This document shows positions 1 through 8,994 of a stretch of DNA of 64,000 nucleotides, piece by piece. Source of the DNA: Caenispirillum bisanense (lineage in GTDB: Bacteria; Pseudomonadota; Alphaproteobacteria; Rhodospirillales; UBA2165); NCBI GenBank assembly GCA_945877815.1, contig CAMDWJ010000007.1:54266-118265 (forward strand). Direction: 5' to 3'. The position numbers and the translations under genes are program-made. Every line of letters begins with the position of its first letter. Positions within the stretch are counted from its first letter, which is position 1. Under the pieces are notes generated by a model. That model ran no database searches. It had not been told where the DNA came from and saw only the letters and a program-made list of their open reading frames with translations.

Positions 1-62
1 GTCGCGCGGTTTACGATGGGCGCGTCGAGCCCGGCGCCGCGCAGGCGTTGCTCGATCGATGA
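1..62 (+). CDS. hisA: HisA C-terminus (partial, cut by window edge)
   Basis: Frame 3-62 reads RAVYDGRVEPGAAQALLDR*, resembling a HisA C-terminus, directly upstream of hisF. Confidence 0.7.
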   Translation, partial: RAVYDGRVEPGAAQALLDR

Positions 63-84
63 CAAAGATTTGGGTAAAAGTTTT

Positions 85-142
85 TTTCCCGTCCCCGCGA
101 AAGCGGGAATCCAGCTGGATGCCCGCCTGCGCGGGCATGACG
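85..142. repeat. Intergenic palindromic repeat (two hairpins)
   Basis: CCCCGC-GAAA-GCGGGA (93-108) followed by ATGCCCGC-CTGC-GCGGGCAT (119-138); familiar alphaproteobacterial intergenic palindrome style. Confidence 0.65.
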
Positions 143-155
143 AAGGGTATTTAGA

Positions 156-932
156 ATGCTGACGGTGCGCATCATTCCCTGCCTCGACGTCGACAAGGGC
201 CGCGTGGTCAAGGGCGTGAACTTCGTCGATCTGCGCGACGCCGGCGATCCGGTGGAACAGGCGAAACTTTACGACGCCGCCGGCGCCGACGAACTCACCT
301 TTCTCGACATCACCGCGAGCCATGAGAACCGCGACACCATCTTCGACGTGGTGCGCCGCACCGCCGAGCAGTGTTTCATGCCGGTTACCGTGGGCGGTGG
401 TGTGCGCGCCATCGAAGACGTACGCAAACTTCTGCTGGCGGGTGCGGACAAGGTCTCGATCAATTCCGCAGCCATTGCCAATCCGCCGTTCGTTGCCGAG
501 GCTGCCAACAAATTCGGCAGCCAATGCATCGTCGTCGCCATCGATGCGAAAAAGGTTGGGGACCATTTCGAAATATTCACTCACGGCGGGCGGCGCGCGA
601 CCGGCATTGAGGCGGTGGGTTGGGCGCAGCGCATGGCCGAATTGGGAGCGGGCGAAATCCTGCTTACCTCGATGGACCGCGACGGCACTAAGATCGGCTT
701 CGATCTGCCGCTGACCCGCGCGATCGCCGATGCGGTGAGCATTCCGGTGATCGCGTCCGGCGGCGTCGGCACACTCGACCATCTGGTCGCGGGTGTGACC
801 GAAGGCCATGCGAGCGCGGTGCTCGCCGCCTCGATTTTCCATTTCGGCACCTTTTCCATCGCCGAGGCCAAGGATCATATGCGCCGCGCGGGCCTTCCCA
901 TCCGCGGTGCCGATCAGGGAGATGCGTTATGA
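156..932 (+). CDS. hisF: Imidazole glycerol phosphate synthase subunit HisF
   Basis: [34 protein letters not shown]... characteristic HisF. Confidence 0.98.
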   Translation: MLTVRIIPCLDVDKGRVVKGVNFVDLRDAGDPVEQAKLYDAAGADELTFLDITASHENRDTIFDVVRRTAEQCFMPVTVGGGVRAIEDVRKLLLAGADKVSINSAAIANPPFVAEAANKFGSQCIVVAIDAKKVGDHFEIFTHGGRRATGIEAVGWAQRMAELGAGEILLTSMDRDGTKIGFDLPLTRAIADAVSIPVIASGGVGTLDHLVAGVTEGHASAVLAASIFHFGTFSIAEAKDHMRRAGLPIRGADQGDAL

Positions 933-1264
933 CAGCCGAGTTGGATGTGTGGATTCTCGAACGTTTGTTCGAGGTGATCGAAAGCCGGCGCGGCGCCGAT
1001 CCCGCGAGCTCCTATACCGCGAAACTGTTGGCGGCCGGTACACCGACGATCGCGCGCAAGCTGACCGAGGAAGCGACCGAAACCCTGATGGCGGCGGTCT
1101 CGGAAGGCAAGGAGCGCGTCGTCGCGGAAAGTGCCGATTTGCTCTACCATCTGCTGGTGCTCTGGGCGGCTGAGGGTGTCAAGCCGGTCGAGGTTTGGGC
1201 CGAACTCGCCAAGCGCGAGGGCATGAGCGGGATCGAGGAGAAGAATTCGCGTAACCTTAAGTAA
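929..1264 (+). CDS. hisE: Phosphoribosyl-ATP pyrophosphatase
   Basis: HisE-like sequence ([13 protein letters not shown]...[13 protein letters not shown]), overlaps the hisF stop. Confidence 0.95.
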   Translation: MTAELDVWILERLFEVIESRRGADPASSYTAKLLAAGTPTIARKLTEEATETLMAAVSEGKERVVAESADLLYHLLVLWAAEGVKPVEVWAELAKREGMSGIEEKNSRNLK

Positions 1265-1270
1265 AAAGCC

Positions 1271-1353
1271 GTCATGGCCGCACTTGTTGCGGCCATCCAC
1301 GAACTTCACGGCGTTTCGGCCACGTGGATGCCCGGATCAAGTCCGGGCATGAC
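1271..1353. repeat. Intergenic palindromic repeat
   Basis: ATGGCCGCA...TGCGGCCAT (1274-1296), ATGCCCGGA...TCCGGGCAT (1328-1350) and ATCCACG...CGTGGAT. Confidence 0.6.
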
Positions 1354-1361
1354 GCCCAGAA

Positions 1362-1742
1362 ATGGAGGCGTTTGTGGCCGTTTACGACGACAATAATCTC
1401 TTCGCCAAAATTTTGCGGGGCGAGATTCCCTGCAAAAAGGTCTACGAGGACCAATATGCCTTGGCCTTCCACGACATCAATCCGCAGGCCCCGACCCATA
1501 TCCTGGTGATTCCCAAAGGCAAATACCTCTCCTACGACGATTATTCGCAAAAAGCCTCGGCCGAGGAAATCGCCGGGCTGATGCGCGCGGTCGGGACAGT
1601 CGCCCGCGAAATTGGCCTGGATGCGCCCGGATACCGGATTTTGTCCAATATCGGCACCGATGGCGGCCAGGAAGTGCCGCATCTGCATTTTCACCTGTTC
1701 GGGGGCCGGCGCCTCGGCCCGATGCTCAAGCGTGACAATTAA
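1362..1742 (+). CDS. HIT family hydrolase (Hint-like)
   Basis: FAKILRGEIPCKKVYED...GQEVPHLHFHLFGGRRLGPM; HIT motif HLHFHLFGG. Confidence 0.95.
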   Translation: MEAFVAVYDDNNLFAKILRGEIPCKKVYEDQYALAFHDINPQAPTHILVIPKGKYLSYDDYSQKASAEEIAGLMRAVGTVAREIGLDAPGYRILSNIGTDGGQEVPHLHFHLFGGRRLGPMLKRDN

Positions 1743-1796
1743 TCGGGCGCCAAGGCTCTTAAAGCGCCGTTAACCGGAATGGTATAGAACGGGTCC

Positions 1797-2117
1797 ATGG
1801 CGGATAACGACACCATCGGACAAACCCTCGGCGCGGCTTTTCTCGATGCCAGCGAATCGAAAAATGGCGCGATCATGGATGTCGATATCGACATCGTCGC
1901 GGTGCTCGGCACTGCGGAACTCAAGATTTCCCAAATCCTGCAACTCGGCCGCGGCGCGGTCGTCGAACTTGATCGCCGCATCGGCGAGCCGGTCGATCTA
2001 CAGGCCGAACGCCGCCTCATCGCGCGCGGCGAGGTCGTGGTGGTCGAGGACAAGCTCGCCGTCCAATTGACCGAGATCGTGAAGCGCAATCGCACGGACA
2101 GCCGTAACGCGATCTAA
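1797..2117 (+). CDS. fliN: Flagellar motor switch protein FliN
   Basis: DIVAVLGTAELKISQILQLGRGAVVELDRRIGEPVDL...GEVVVVEDKLAVQLTEI. Confidence 0.93.
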   Translation: MADNDTIGQTLGAAFLDASESKNGAIMDVDIDIVAVLGTAELKISQILQLGRGAVVELDRRIGEPVDLQAERRLIARGEVVVVEDKLAVQLTEIVKRNRTDSRNAI

Positions 2118-2217
2118 GTGGCTGCGGGCTCATCGCTCCTTTTTTCACACCTGCCGATCTCTTCGAAATCCGAGCACCATGGATGGAATTGCGGCTGCGT
2201 CGCGATTGCGAATTATC

Positions 2218-2277
2218 GTTAATCAAGTTCCGTATCTGATTAAGTCGCTTTACAAGTTGTGGCCGGGGTCTCAGAAT
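2218..2277 (+). promoter_or_regulatory. Predicted promoter/operator, Rieske module 1
   Basis: GTTAATC-N16-TAAGTCGCTTTACA-N17-CAGAAT; same layout and spacing upstream of modules 2 and 3. Confidence 0.7.
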
Positions 2278-2326
2278 TTTCCCCTGTTTCCGCATGGTCA
2301 TTACTAGGCAGTGGAGGATTTAATTT

Positions 2327-3610
2327 ATGTTGTCCCGTGAAGACAATTTTCGCCTGACCCGAGTTTCCGCAGGCACGCCCATGGGTGAAGTGATGCGCCG
2401 TTATTGGCAGCCTATTCTGCTCTCCAGCGAATTGCCGGAGCCCGATTGTGCGCCGGTGCGCGTGCGACTGCTCGGCGAAGACCTGATCGCATTTCGCGAC
2501 ACGTCGGGTCGGATCGGGCTGGTCGACGCCTATTGCCCGCACCGCCGGGCACCGATGTTCTACGGGCGCAACGAGGAATGTGGGCTGCGCTGCGTTTATC
2601 ACGGCTGGAAATTCGACGCCGAAGGCAATTGCGTGGATCTGCCGACCGAGCCGGTTTCGAGCAAGATGAAGGATCACATCAAGATCGCGGCCTATAAAAC
2701 CTATGAAAAAGCGGACCTCATTTGGGCCTATATGGGACCGACCGATATGATGCCCGAACCGCCCGACTACGAATGGATGCGCGCACCCAAAACTCACTTG
2801 CACGTTACCAAGACCTACGAACATTGCAATTGGCTCCAGGCGCTCGAAGGGGGTCTTGACACTGCCCATTCCTCCTTTCTTCACCGCGACAAATTGTGGG
2901 TGGGGAGCAAGCTGCGCGAACGCGACGGCGCCCCCCGTCTCGATGTCGAAAAAACCGACCACGGCTATACCTACATCTCGCACCGAAATTCAGGCGAAGA
3001 CGGCACCTATGTTCGGGTCTATCAGTACGTGATGCCGCATCAGCAGATGCGCGGCGGGGTGACGAAGGATCAGCAGCGCTACGATTATCCGAAACTCGAC
3101 GGACATCTGTGGGTGCCGATCGATGACCAGCAGACGATGGTCTATAACTGGGCCTGCGGCATCGATCACAATACGCCATTGCCGCTCGAGCATATGTTGA
3201 AGGCTGACACGGGCACGGGGCGTGGGCCCGACGACACGATCCCGGGCACCTTTAAGCTCAAGAAAAATCCATCCAACGATTACATGATCGATCGCGCCCT
3301 GCAGAAGGCGACGAGCTATACCGGCATCACCGGCGTGAATACGCAGGATTTTGCGCTCCAAGAGAGCATGGGCGGCGACGGCAGTGGACCGATTTGCGAC
3401 CGTAGTAAAGAAAATCTGGGTTCGACCGATAAGGCGATCATCGCCATGCGCAATCTTCTGCTGGAAGCGACCCGTGACGTCGCGGCCGGCAAACGTCCGC
3501 GCGGCGCCGATCCCAAAAGTCATTGCGCGACGCGTCCATTCGATACGCTGGTCCCGCCGAATACCGATTGGCGTAAGGAAATGGAATATGACCTGAAGCC
3601 GAAGTGGTGA
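2327..3610 (+). CDS. Rieske non-heme iron aromatic ring-hydroxylating oxygenase, alpha-subunit-like (copy 1)
   Basis: Rieske motif CPHRRAPMFYGRNEECGLRCVYHGW; mononuclear Fe segment GLDTAHSSFLHRD. Confidence 0.93.
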   Translation: MLSREDNFRLTRVSAGTPMGEVMRRYWQPILLSSELPEPDCAPVRVRLLGEDLIAFRDTSGRIGLVDAYCPHRRAPMFYGRNEECGLRCVYHGWKFDAEGNCVDLPTEPVSSKMKDHIKIAAYKTYEKADLIWAYMGPTDMMPEPPDYEWMRAPKTHLHVTKTYEHCNWLQALEGGLDTAHSSFLHRDKLWVGSKLRERDGAPRLDVEKTDHGYTYISHRNSGEDGTYVRVYQYVMPHQQMRGGVTKDQQRYDYPKLDGHLWVPIDDQQTMVYNWACGIDHNTPLPLEHMLKADTGTGRGPDDTIPGTFKLKKNPSNDYMIDRALQKATSYTGITGVNTQDFALQESMGGDGSGPICDRSKENLGSTDKAIIAMRNLLLEATRDVAAGKRPRGADPKSHCATRPFDTLVPPNTDWRKEMEYDLKPKW

Positions 3611-3653
3611 ACGGATAATTCGACCAAAAACAAAACTTCGGGGAGGACTTGAA

Positions 3654-4751
3654 TTGATGTGGTTTCGCATCGGCCTGCTATGGGCCGTCATAGCCTTGTT
3701 TTGCCCAGTCACCGGCGCACTGGCGCAATCGTGGCAGGACGAGTGGGCTTCGACGGTCGCGAAGGCCAAGGGCAAGCCCTTGGTCGTCGTGCACGCTGAA
3801 GGCGGGGCCTTCGGACAAGTCCTCTCCGAATTCTCCAAGAAGTTCGGCGTCGACGTCCAAGCGACCGTGGGCCGCCCGTCGTCAATTTTGGCGCGGATGC
3901 AGACCGAGCAGAAAAACGGGCAGTTCGTCTGGGATATCTGGATGGGTGGCACGTCGAACATGGTCAATGCCGCCGCGCCGGCCGGCATGCTCGAGCCGAT
4001 GGAAAAATATTATATCCTGCCTGAAGTGAAGGAGCCGTCGAATTGGCGTCATCCGGATTTCATTTTCGGCGATTCCGGGCGGACGGCATTCGCGTTCGTC
4101 AACAAGCTCGAATTTTTCGTGACGCGCAATACGTCAGTTCTGCCAGAAATCAAAGTCGAAACCTGGGACGATCTGCTGAATCCCAAGCTCAAAGGTAAAA
4201 TCTCGATCCGCGATGCCTCGGTGCCGAACGCGACGATTTTCGCTCTTGCGACCGCCTATGGCGCAAAGGGACCGGACTTCATGCGCAAGCTGCTAAGGGA
4301 TCAGGATCTCAAGGTCTTCGAGAATCCGCAACAGCTCGATACCTCCATCATCCGCGGAGGCCAGGCGGTCGCGTTCGGGATGCTCGAAGAAACCCTCGAT
4401 CGATGCCGGACGGATGGCGGGTGCAAGGATTTGGAGCTGATCCGGCCGTTCGGGGCGTCGATTTCCACCGGGATATCGATTCCCAAGAATCCGCCGCATG
4501 TCGAGACGACCAAACTCTGGATCAATTGGCTGCTGTCGCGCGAAGGCCAACAGGCGTGGGTCAATGCCTGGGCGAAGTTCAATACCGGTGGCGCGGTGTC
4601 CATGCGCAAGGACGTTCCGCCGGCGCCAGGTCACGAAAAGTTTCTGCCCGATTTCAACAAGCCCGAACAATATGTCTTCGTCTCTTCGGAAAAGGGCAGC
4701 GCCGAGGTCGATGCGACCATCAAATTGTTCAAAGACGTGATGGGGAAATAA
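3654..4751 (+). CDS. Extracellular solute-binding protein, Fe(III)/family 1-like (copy 1)
   Basis: Signal peptide ...CPVTGALAQS; SBP fold segments [36 protein letters not shown]. Confidence 0.88.
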   Translation: MMWFRIGLLWAVIALFCPVTGALAQSWQDEWASTVAKAKGKPLVVVHAEGGAFGQVLSEFSKKFGVDVQATVGRPSSILARMQTEQKNGQFVWDIWMGGTSNMVNAAAPAGMLEPMEKYYILPEVKEPSNWRHPDFIFGDSGRTAFAFVNKLEFFVTRNTSVLPEIKVETWDDLLNPKLKGKISIRDASVPNATIFALATAYGAKGPDFMRKLLRDQDLKVFENPQQLDTSIIRGGQAVAFGMLEETLDRCRTDGGCKDLELIRPFGASISTGISIPKNPPHVETTKLWINWLLSREGQQAWVNAWAKFNTGGAVSMRKDVPPAPGHEKFLPDFNKPEQYVFVSSEKGSAEVDATIKLFKDVMGK

Positions 4752-4777
4752 TCCGGCTTTCGCGATAGGATAGCGAC

Positions 4778-6289
4778 ATGGCCGTTCCGCTGACCATCCG
4801 CCTGCATCCCAACGACAATGTCGTGGTCGCGCGCATGGATATCCTGCCCGGCACCCCGGTCGAGGGCGATGTCGCGGCCGCCCAGCTCATCCCGCCCGGC
4901 CACAAGATACTAACCCGTGCGGTGAAACGCGGAGAGCCCATCCGCAAATACAATCAGATCATCGGTTTCGCGACCGAGGATCTGGCGCCGGGTTCGCATA
5001 TCCATACGCACAATTGCGTCATGGCCGATTTCGAACGCGATTATGCCTTCTGCGCCGACGCGCGTCCGACCGATTTTTTCGCGGCGCCGGCCACGTTCCA
5101 AGGCTATCGCCGCGCCGATGGGCGGGCGGCGACGCGCAATTTTATCGGCATCGTGACGACCGTGAATTGTTCGGCCGCGACCAGCCGCATGATCGCGAAC
5201 AAGGTCGCACCCTTGTTGGAGGCGTTTCCGAATATCGACGGCATCGTGCCGCTCACCCATGCCGGCGGCTGCGGGATGGCATCCTCGGGCGTCGAGATGG
5301 ATGTGCTGCGCCGTACGCTCGGCGGTTACGCGCGCCACGCCAATATGGGCGCGGTGATGATGTTGGGGCTCGGCTGCGAGACCAATCAGATCTCGTCGCT
5401 GATGAAAGCCGAAGGCCTTGCCGAAGGACCGAAGCTCATTCCCATGGCGATCCAGGATGAAGGAGGGGTCGCCAAAACCGTGGCGCGCGCGGTTGGCTTC
5501 ATCAAGGATATCCTGCCCGAGGCGAACAAGGTCGAGCGCGTCACAATCCCTGCCTCCGAACTTATCCTCGCCTTGCAATGCGGCGGCTCTGACGGCTATT
5601 CGGGCATCTCGGCCAATCCGGCGCTGGGTTACGCGGTCGATTTGCTGGTGCGCCACGGCGGCACCGCGGCCTTGTCGGAAACGCCCGAGATCTACGGTGC
5701 GGAACATTTGCTGACGCGCCGCGCCGTCAGCCGCGCCGTCGGCGAAAAAATCGTCGAACGAATCAAATGGTGGGAAGATCATTGCGCGCGCACCGGCGGC
5801 GCGATGAACAACAATCCGTCCGCCGGCAACAAGGTGGGCGGGCTCACCACCATCCTCGAAAAGTCGCTGGGCGCGGTGGCCAAGGGTGGCACGACCAATC
5901 TTGTCGACGTTTATAAATATGCTGAACCCATCACGGCCAAGGGTTTCGTCTATATGGACGGGCCGGGCTACGATCCGGTTTCGGCGACCGGTCAGGTCGC
6001 GGGCGGCGCCAATATGCTGTGTTTCACCACCGGGCGCGGCAGCGTGTTCGGTTGCAAGCCGACGCCGTCCTTAAAGCTCGCCACCAATAGCACGGTCTAT
6101 CGCCGCATGACCGACGATATGGACATCAATTGCGGTACCGTCGTCGATGGCGAGGAAACGATCGCCTCCTGCGGCGAACGCATCTTCGATCTCATCCTGC
6201 GCACCGCGTCCGGCGAAAAGACCAAGAGCGAACTTCTGGGCATCGGCGACGACGAATTCGAACCGTGGAAGATCGGTGCGACCATGTGA
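4778..6289 (+). CDS. UxaA/GarD family altronate/galactarate dehydratase-like hydrolase
   Basis: N-terminal SAF-like part plus GRAATRNFIGIVTTVNCSAATSRMIA...LTHAGGCGM...LGLGCETNQ. Confidence 0.92.
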   Translation: MAVPLTIRLHPNDNVVVARMDILPGTPVEGDVAAAQLIPPGHKILTRAVKRGEPIRKYNQIIGFATEDLAPGSHIHTHNCVMADFERDYAFCADARPTDFFAAPATFQGYRRADGRAATRNFIGIVTTVNCSAATSRMIANKVAPLLEAFPNIDGIVPLTHAGGCGMASSGVEMDVLRRTLGGYARHANMGAVMMLGLGCETNQISSLMKAEGLAEGPKLIPMAIQDEGGVAKTVARAVGFIKDILPEANKVERVTIPASELILALQCGGSDGYSGISANPALGYAVDLLVRHGGTAALSETPEIYGAEHLLTRRAVSRAVGEKIVERIKWWEDHCARTGGAMNNNPSAGNKVGGLTTILEKSLGAVAKGGTTNLVDVYKYAEPITAKGFVYMDGPGYDPVSATGQVAGGANMLCFTTGRGSVFGCKPTPSLKLATNSTVYRRMTDDMDINCGTVVDGEETIASCGERIFDLILRTASGEKTKSELLGIGDDEFEPWKIGATM

Positions 6290-6301
6290 GTCGCGCAAAT
6301 T

Positions 6302-6361
6302 GGTAACACAGTTTCCTAAGCAGCTAAGCCGCTTTACATTCGATCCCTGGCGCTCGAGAAT
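6302..6361 (+). promoter_or_regulatory. Predicted promoter/operator, Rieske module 2
   Basis: GGTAACA-N16-TAAGCCGCTTTACA-N17-GAGAAT. Confidence 0.7.
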
Positions 6362-6411
6362 TTGCCAGCATTTCGAGCCATTACATCCTTGGCAATTGGA
6401 GGGCTTCGTTC

Positions 6412-7695
6412 ATGTTGTCGCGCGAAGACAATATCCGCCTTACCCGCGTATCCCGCGGCACCCCCATGGGCGAGTTGATGCGCCGCTATTGGCAGCCCGC
6501 TCTACTGTCCGGCGAATTGCCCGAACCCGATTGCGCGCCTGTGCGCGTGCGGTTGCTTGGCGAGGATCTGATCGCGTTTCGCGATACCAACGGCAAGGTT
6601 GGCTTGGTCGATGCCTATTGCCCGCATCGGCGAGCCCCGATGTTCTACGGGCGCAATGAGGAGTGCGGCCTGCGCTGCGTCTATCACGGCTGGAAATTCG
6701 ATGCCGAGGGCAATTGCGTGGATCTACCGACCGAGCCGGCGTCGAGCAAGATGAAGGATCATATCAAGATCGCCGCCTACCCGACCTACGAGACAGCCGA
6801 GATCGTCTGGGCCTATCTTGGGCCGAAGAATGATATACCGGCGCCGCCCGATTACGAATGGATGCGCGCTCCGCACACGCACCTTCACGTGAACAAATCC
6901 TACGAACAATGCAATTGGTTGCAAGCGCTGGAAGGCGGGCTCGACACGGCACATTCGTCCTATCTGCACCGCAGCAAGACGTGGGCCGGCACCGAATTGC
7001 GCCAACGCGACGGCGCACCCCGCCTTGACGTCGAGCGAACCGATTGCGGTTATACCTATATCTCGCAGCGTAATGCGGGCGAGGATGGAACCTATGTGCG
7101 GGTCTATCAATTTGTGCTGCCGCATCAACAGATGCGTGGCGGTGTGACGAAGAACAAGGAACGTTGGGATGTGCCCAAATTCGACGGCCATCTCTGGGTA
7201 CCGATCGACGATGTCCAGACCAACGTCTATAACTGGGCTTGTAGCATCGATCACAATCATCCGATGCCGCGCGATTACATCGATCATCTGAACACCGTTT
7301 CGGGACGGGGTCCCAGTGATTTCATTCCGGGCACCTTCATTCCCAAACGTAATTTGTCGAACGACTATATGATCGATCGCGAGATGCAGAAGACCACCAA
7401 CTTCACTGGGATTCTGGGTATCAGCACGCAGGATTTCGCGCTGCAGGAAAGCATGGGCTCGCGCGATGATGGCCCGATCTGCGACCGTACCGGCGAGCAT
7501 CTCGGATCGACCGATAAAGCGATCATCGCCATGCGCAATATGCTGCTCGAAGCGACCCGCGATGTCGAAGCCGGCAAGCGTCCGCGCGGCGTCGAACCGC
7601 AGACCCATCGCGCCGTCAGGGCGTTCGATACGCTCGTCCCGCCGAACACCGATTGGCGTACCGAGATGGAGTACGACCTACGTCCGAAGTGGTGA
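6412..7695 (+). CDS. Rieske ring-hydroxylating oxygenase (copy 2)
   Basis: Close paralog of 2327-3610; CPHRRAPMFYGRNEECGLRCVYHGW. Confidence 0.93.
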   Translation: MLSREDNIRLTRVSRGTPMGELMRRYWQPALLSGELPEPDCAPVRVRLLGEDLIAFRDTNGKVGLVDAYCPHRRAPMFYGRNEECGLRCVYHGWKFDAEGNCVDLPTEPASSKMKDHIKIAAYPTYETAEIVWAYLGPKNDIPAPPDYEWMRAPHTHLHVNKSYEQCNWLQALEGGLDTAHSSYLHRSKTWAGTELRQRDGAPRLDVERTDCGYTYISQRNAGEDGTYVRVYQFVLPHQQMRGGVTKNKERWDVPKFDGHLWVPIDDVQTNVYNWACSIDHNHPMPRDYIDHLNTVSGRGPSDFIPGTFIPKRNLSNDYMIDREMQKTTNFTGILGISTQDFALQESMGSRDDGPICDRTGEHLGSTDKAIIAMRNMLLEATRDVEAGKRPRGVEPQTHRAVRAFDTLVPPNTDWRTEMEYDLRPKW

Positions 7696-7750
7696 GCCTG
7701 GGGACTAGATGCGGAATGCCGATGTGAAAAAAATTGGTGGGAGGATAATC

Positions 7751-8839
7751 ATGTTCACGCGACTTATGGCGCTTCTGGTTCTGGCTTTGACGCTTCCGTT
7801 TGCCGCACAGGCGCAAGACTGGCAGGGCGAGTGGAAGGCGACAGCGGAAAAAGCCAAGAGCCAGACTCTGAAGCCGATCGTCGCCGGCGAGGAAGCCTAT
7901 AGTTTGATCTTCGCCGAGTTTACCAAGAAATTCGGCATCAAAACCGAACCAACGGTGGCCCGCCCGTCGGTGGCGCTGGCCCGCTTCCAGACGGAACAGA
8001 AAAATGGGCAGTTCAACTGGGATATCTGGATGGGCGGCACCTCCAACATGTCCAACGTCGCGTCTCCAGCGGGGCTTCTGGAACCGATGGAGAAATATTT
8101 CATCTCGCCGGAGGTAAAGGATCCGGCGGTTTGGCGCGATCCGCATTTCATATTTGGTGATCGCAAACGGAGCGTTTTCACCAACGCCAACCGGGTCGAA
8201 TTTTATGTGCTGCGCAACAACTCGGTTCTGCCGGAGGTTAAAGTCGAGACTTGGGACGATTTCCTGAATCCGAAACTCAAAGGCAAGATAGCGATCCGCG
8301 ATGCATCGGTACCCAATGCCGGAACATTCGCCCTGGCGACGGCCTACGGGGTAAAGGGAGAAGCATTTCTGCGCAAATTGTTGAAGGACCAGGAGCCCAA
8401 ATTTTACGAAAACCCGCAGCAGCTCGACGCTGCGATCACACGCGGCAGCGCCGCGCTGTCGATCGGTCTGGAAGCCTTTGTTTGGGACAAATGCCGCAAC
8501 GACGGGGGCTGCAAGGAAATCGACAATCTGCGCCAGTTCGGCGCCGCGACCTCGGCCGGGCTGTCGGTTCCTAAAAACCCGCCCAACGTCGAAGCCGTTA
8601 AGATATTTCTCAATTGGTTCCTGTCCAAAGAAGGACAGGAGTTCTGGGTCAAGGCTTGGGCCGAGAAAAACACCAGTGGCGCGCTCAGCATGCGTAAAGA
8701 CGTGGCTCCCGCGAAAGGACACGAAGCCTACCTTCCAGATTTCACGAAACCGGAGAATTACGTGTTCGTTTCGTCCGAAAAGGGCGGTGTCGAAGTCGAC
8801 GCTACCATAAAGATATTCAAGGAAGTGTCGGGGCATTAA
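7751..8839 (+). CDS. Extracellular solute-binding protein (copy 2)
   Basis: Start chosen at MFTRLMALLVLALTLPFAAQA (signal peptide) preceded by a GGGAGGA ribosome-binding site; paralog of copy 1. Confidence 0.88.
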   Translation: MFTRLMALLVLALTLPFAAQAQDWQGEWKATAEKAKSQTLKPIVAGEEAYSLIFAEFTKKFGIKTEPTVARPSVALARFQTEQKNGQFNWDIWMGGTSNMSNVASPAGLLEPMEKYFISPEVKDPAVWRDPHFIFGDRKRSVFTNANRVEFYVLRNNSVLPEVKVETWDDFLNPKLKGKIAIRDASVPNAGTFALATAYGVKGEAFLRKLLKDQEPKFYENPQQLDAAITRGSAALSIGLEAFVWDKCRNDGGCKEIDNLRQFGAATSAGLSVPKNPPNVEAVKIFLNWFLSKEGQEFWVKAWAEKNTSGALSMRKDVAPAKGHEAYLPDFTKPENYVFVSSEKGGVEVDATIKIFKEVSGH

Positions 8840-8888
8840 GCTCGTATCGGGTGAAATTGCCTTTTCTCGCGTTACTCAAGGCAACTTC

Positions 8889-8948
8889 GTTAACCTGATT
8901 CTGTAGAACCGTAAGTCGCTTTACAATCGATCATAGCCGCCGCAAAAT
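8889..8948 (+). promoter_or_regulatory. Predicted promoter/operator, Rieske module 3
   Basis: GTTAACC-N16-TAAGTCGCTTTACA-N17-CAAAAT. Confidence 0.7.
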
Positions 8949-8994
8949 TTAGCTGGTTCCGGCTTGATTACCTTTGATCGTGGAGACCATCCCC

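Noticed and set aside
11-211. Minus-strand 66-aa ORF at the left edge
   Set aside because: Spans the hisA end and the palindromic repeat; no coding evidence.
2240-3988. Long antisense ORFs opposite the Rieske genes (2240-2983, 2990-3988, 6724-7608 and others)
   Set aside because: Exact complements of clearly conserved coding genes; expected in high-GC DNA with strong codon bias.
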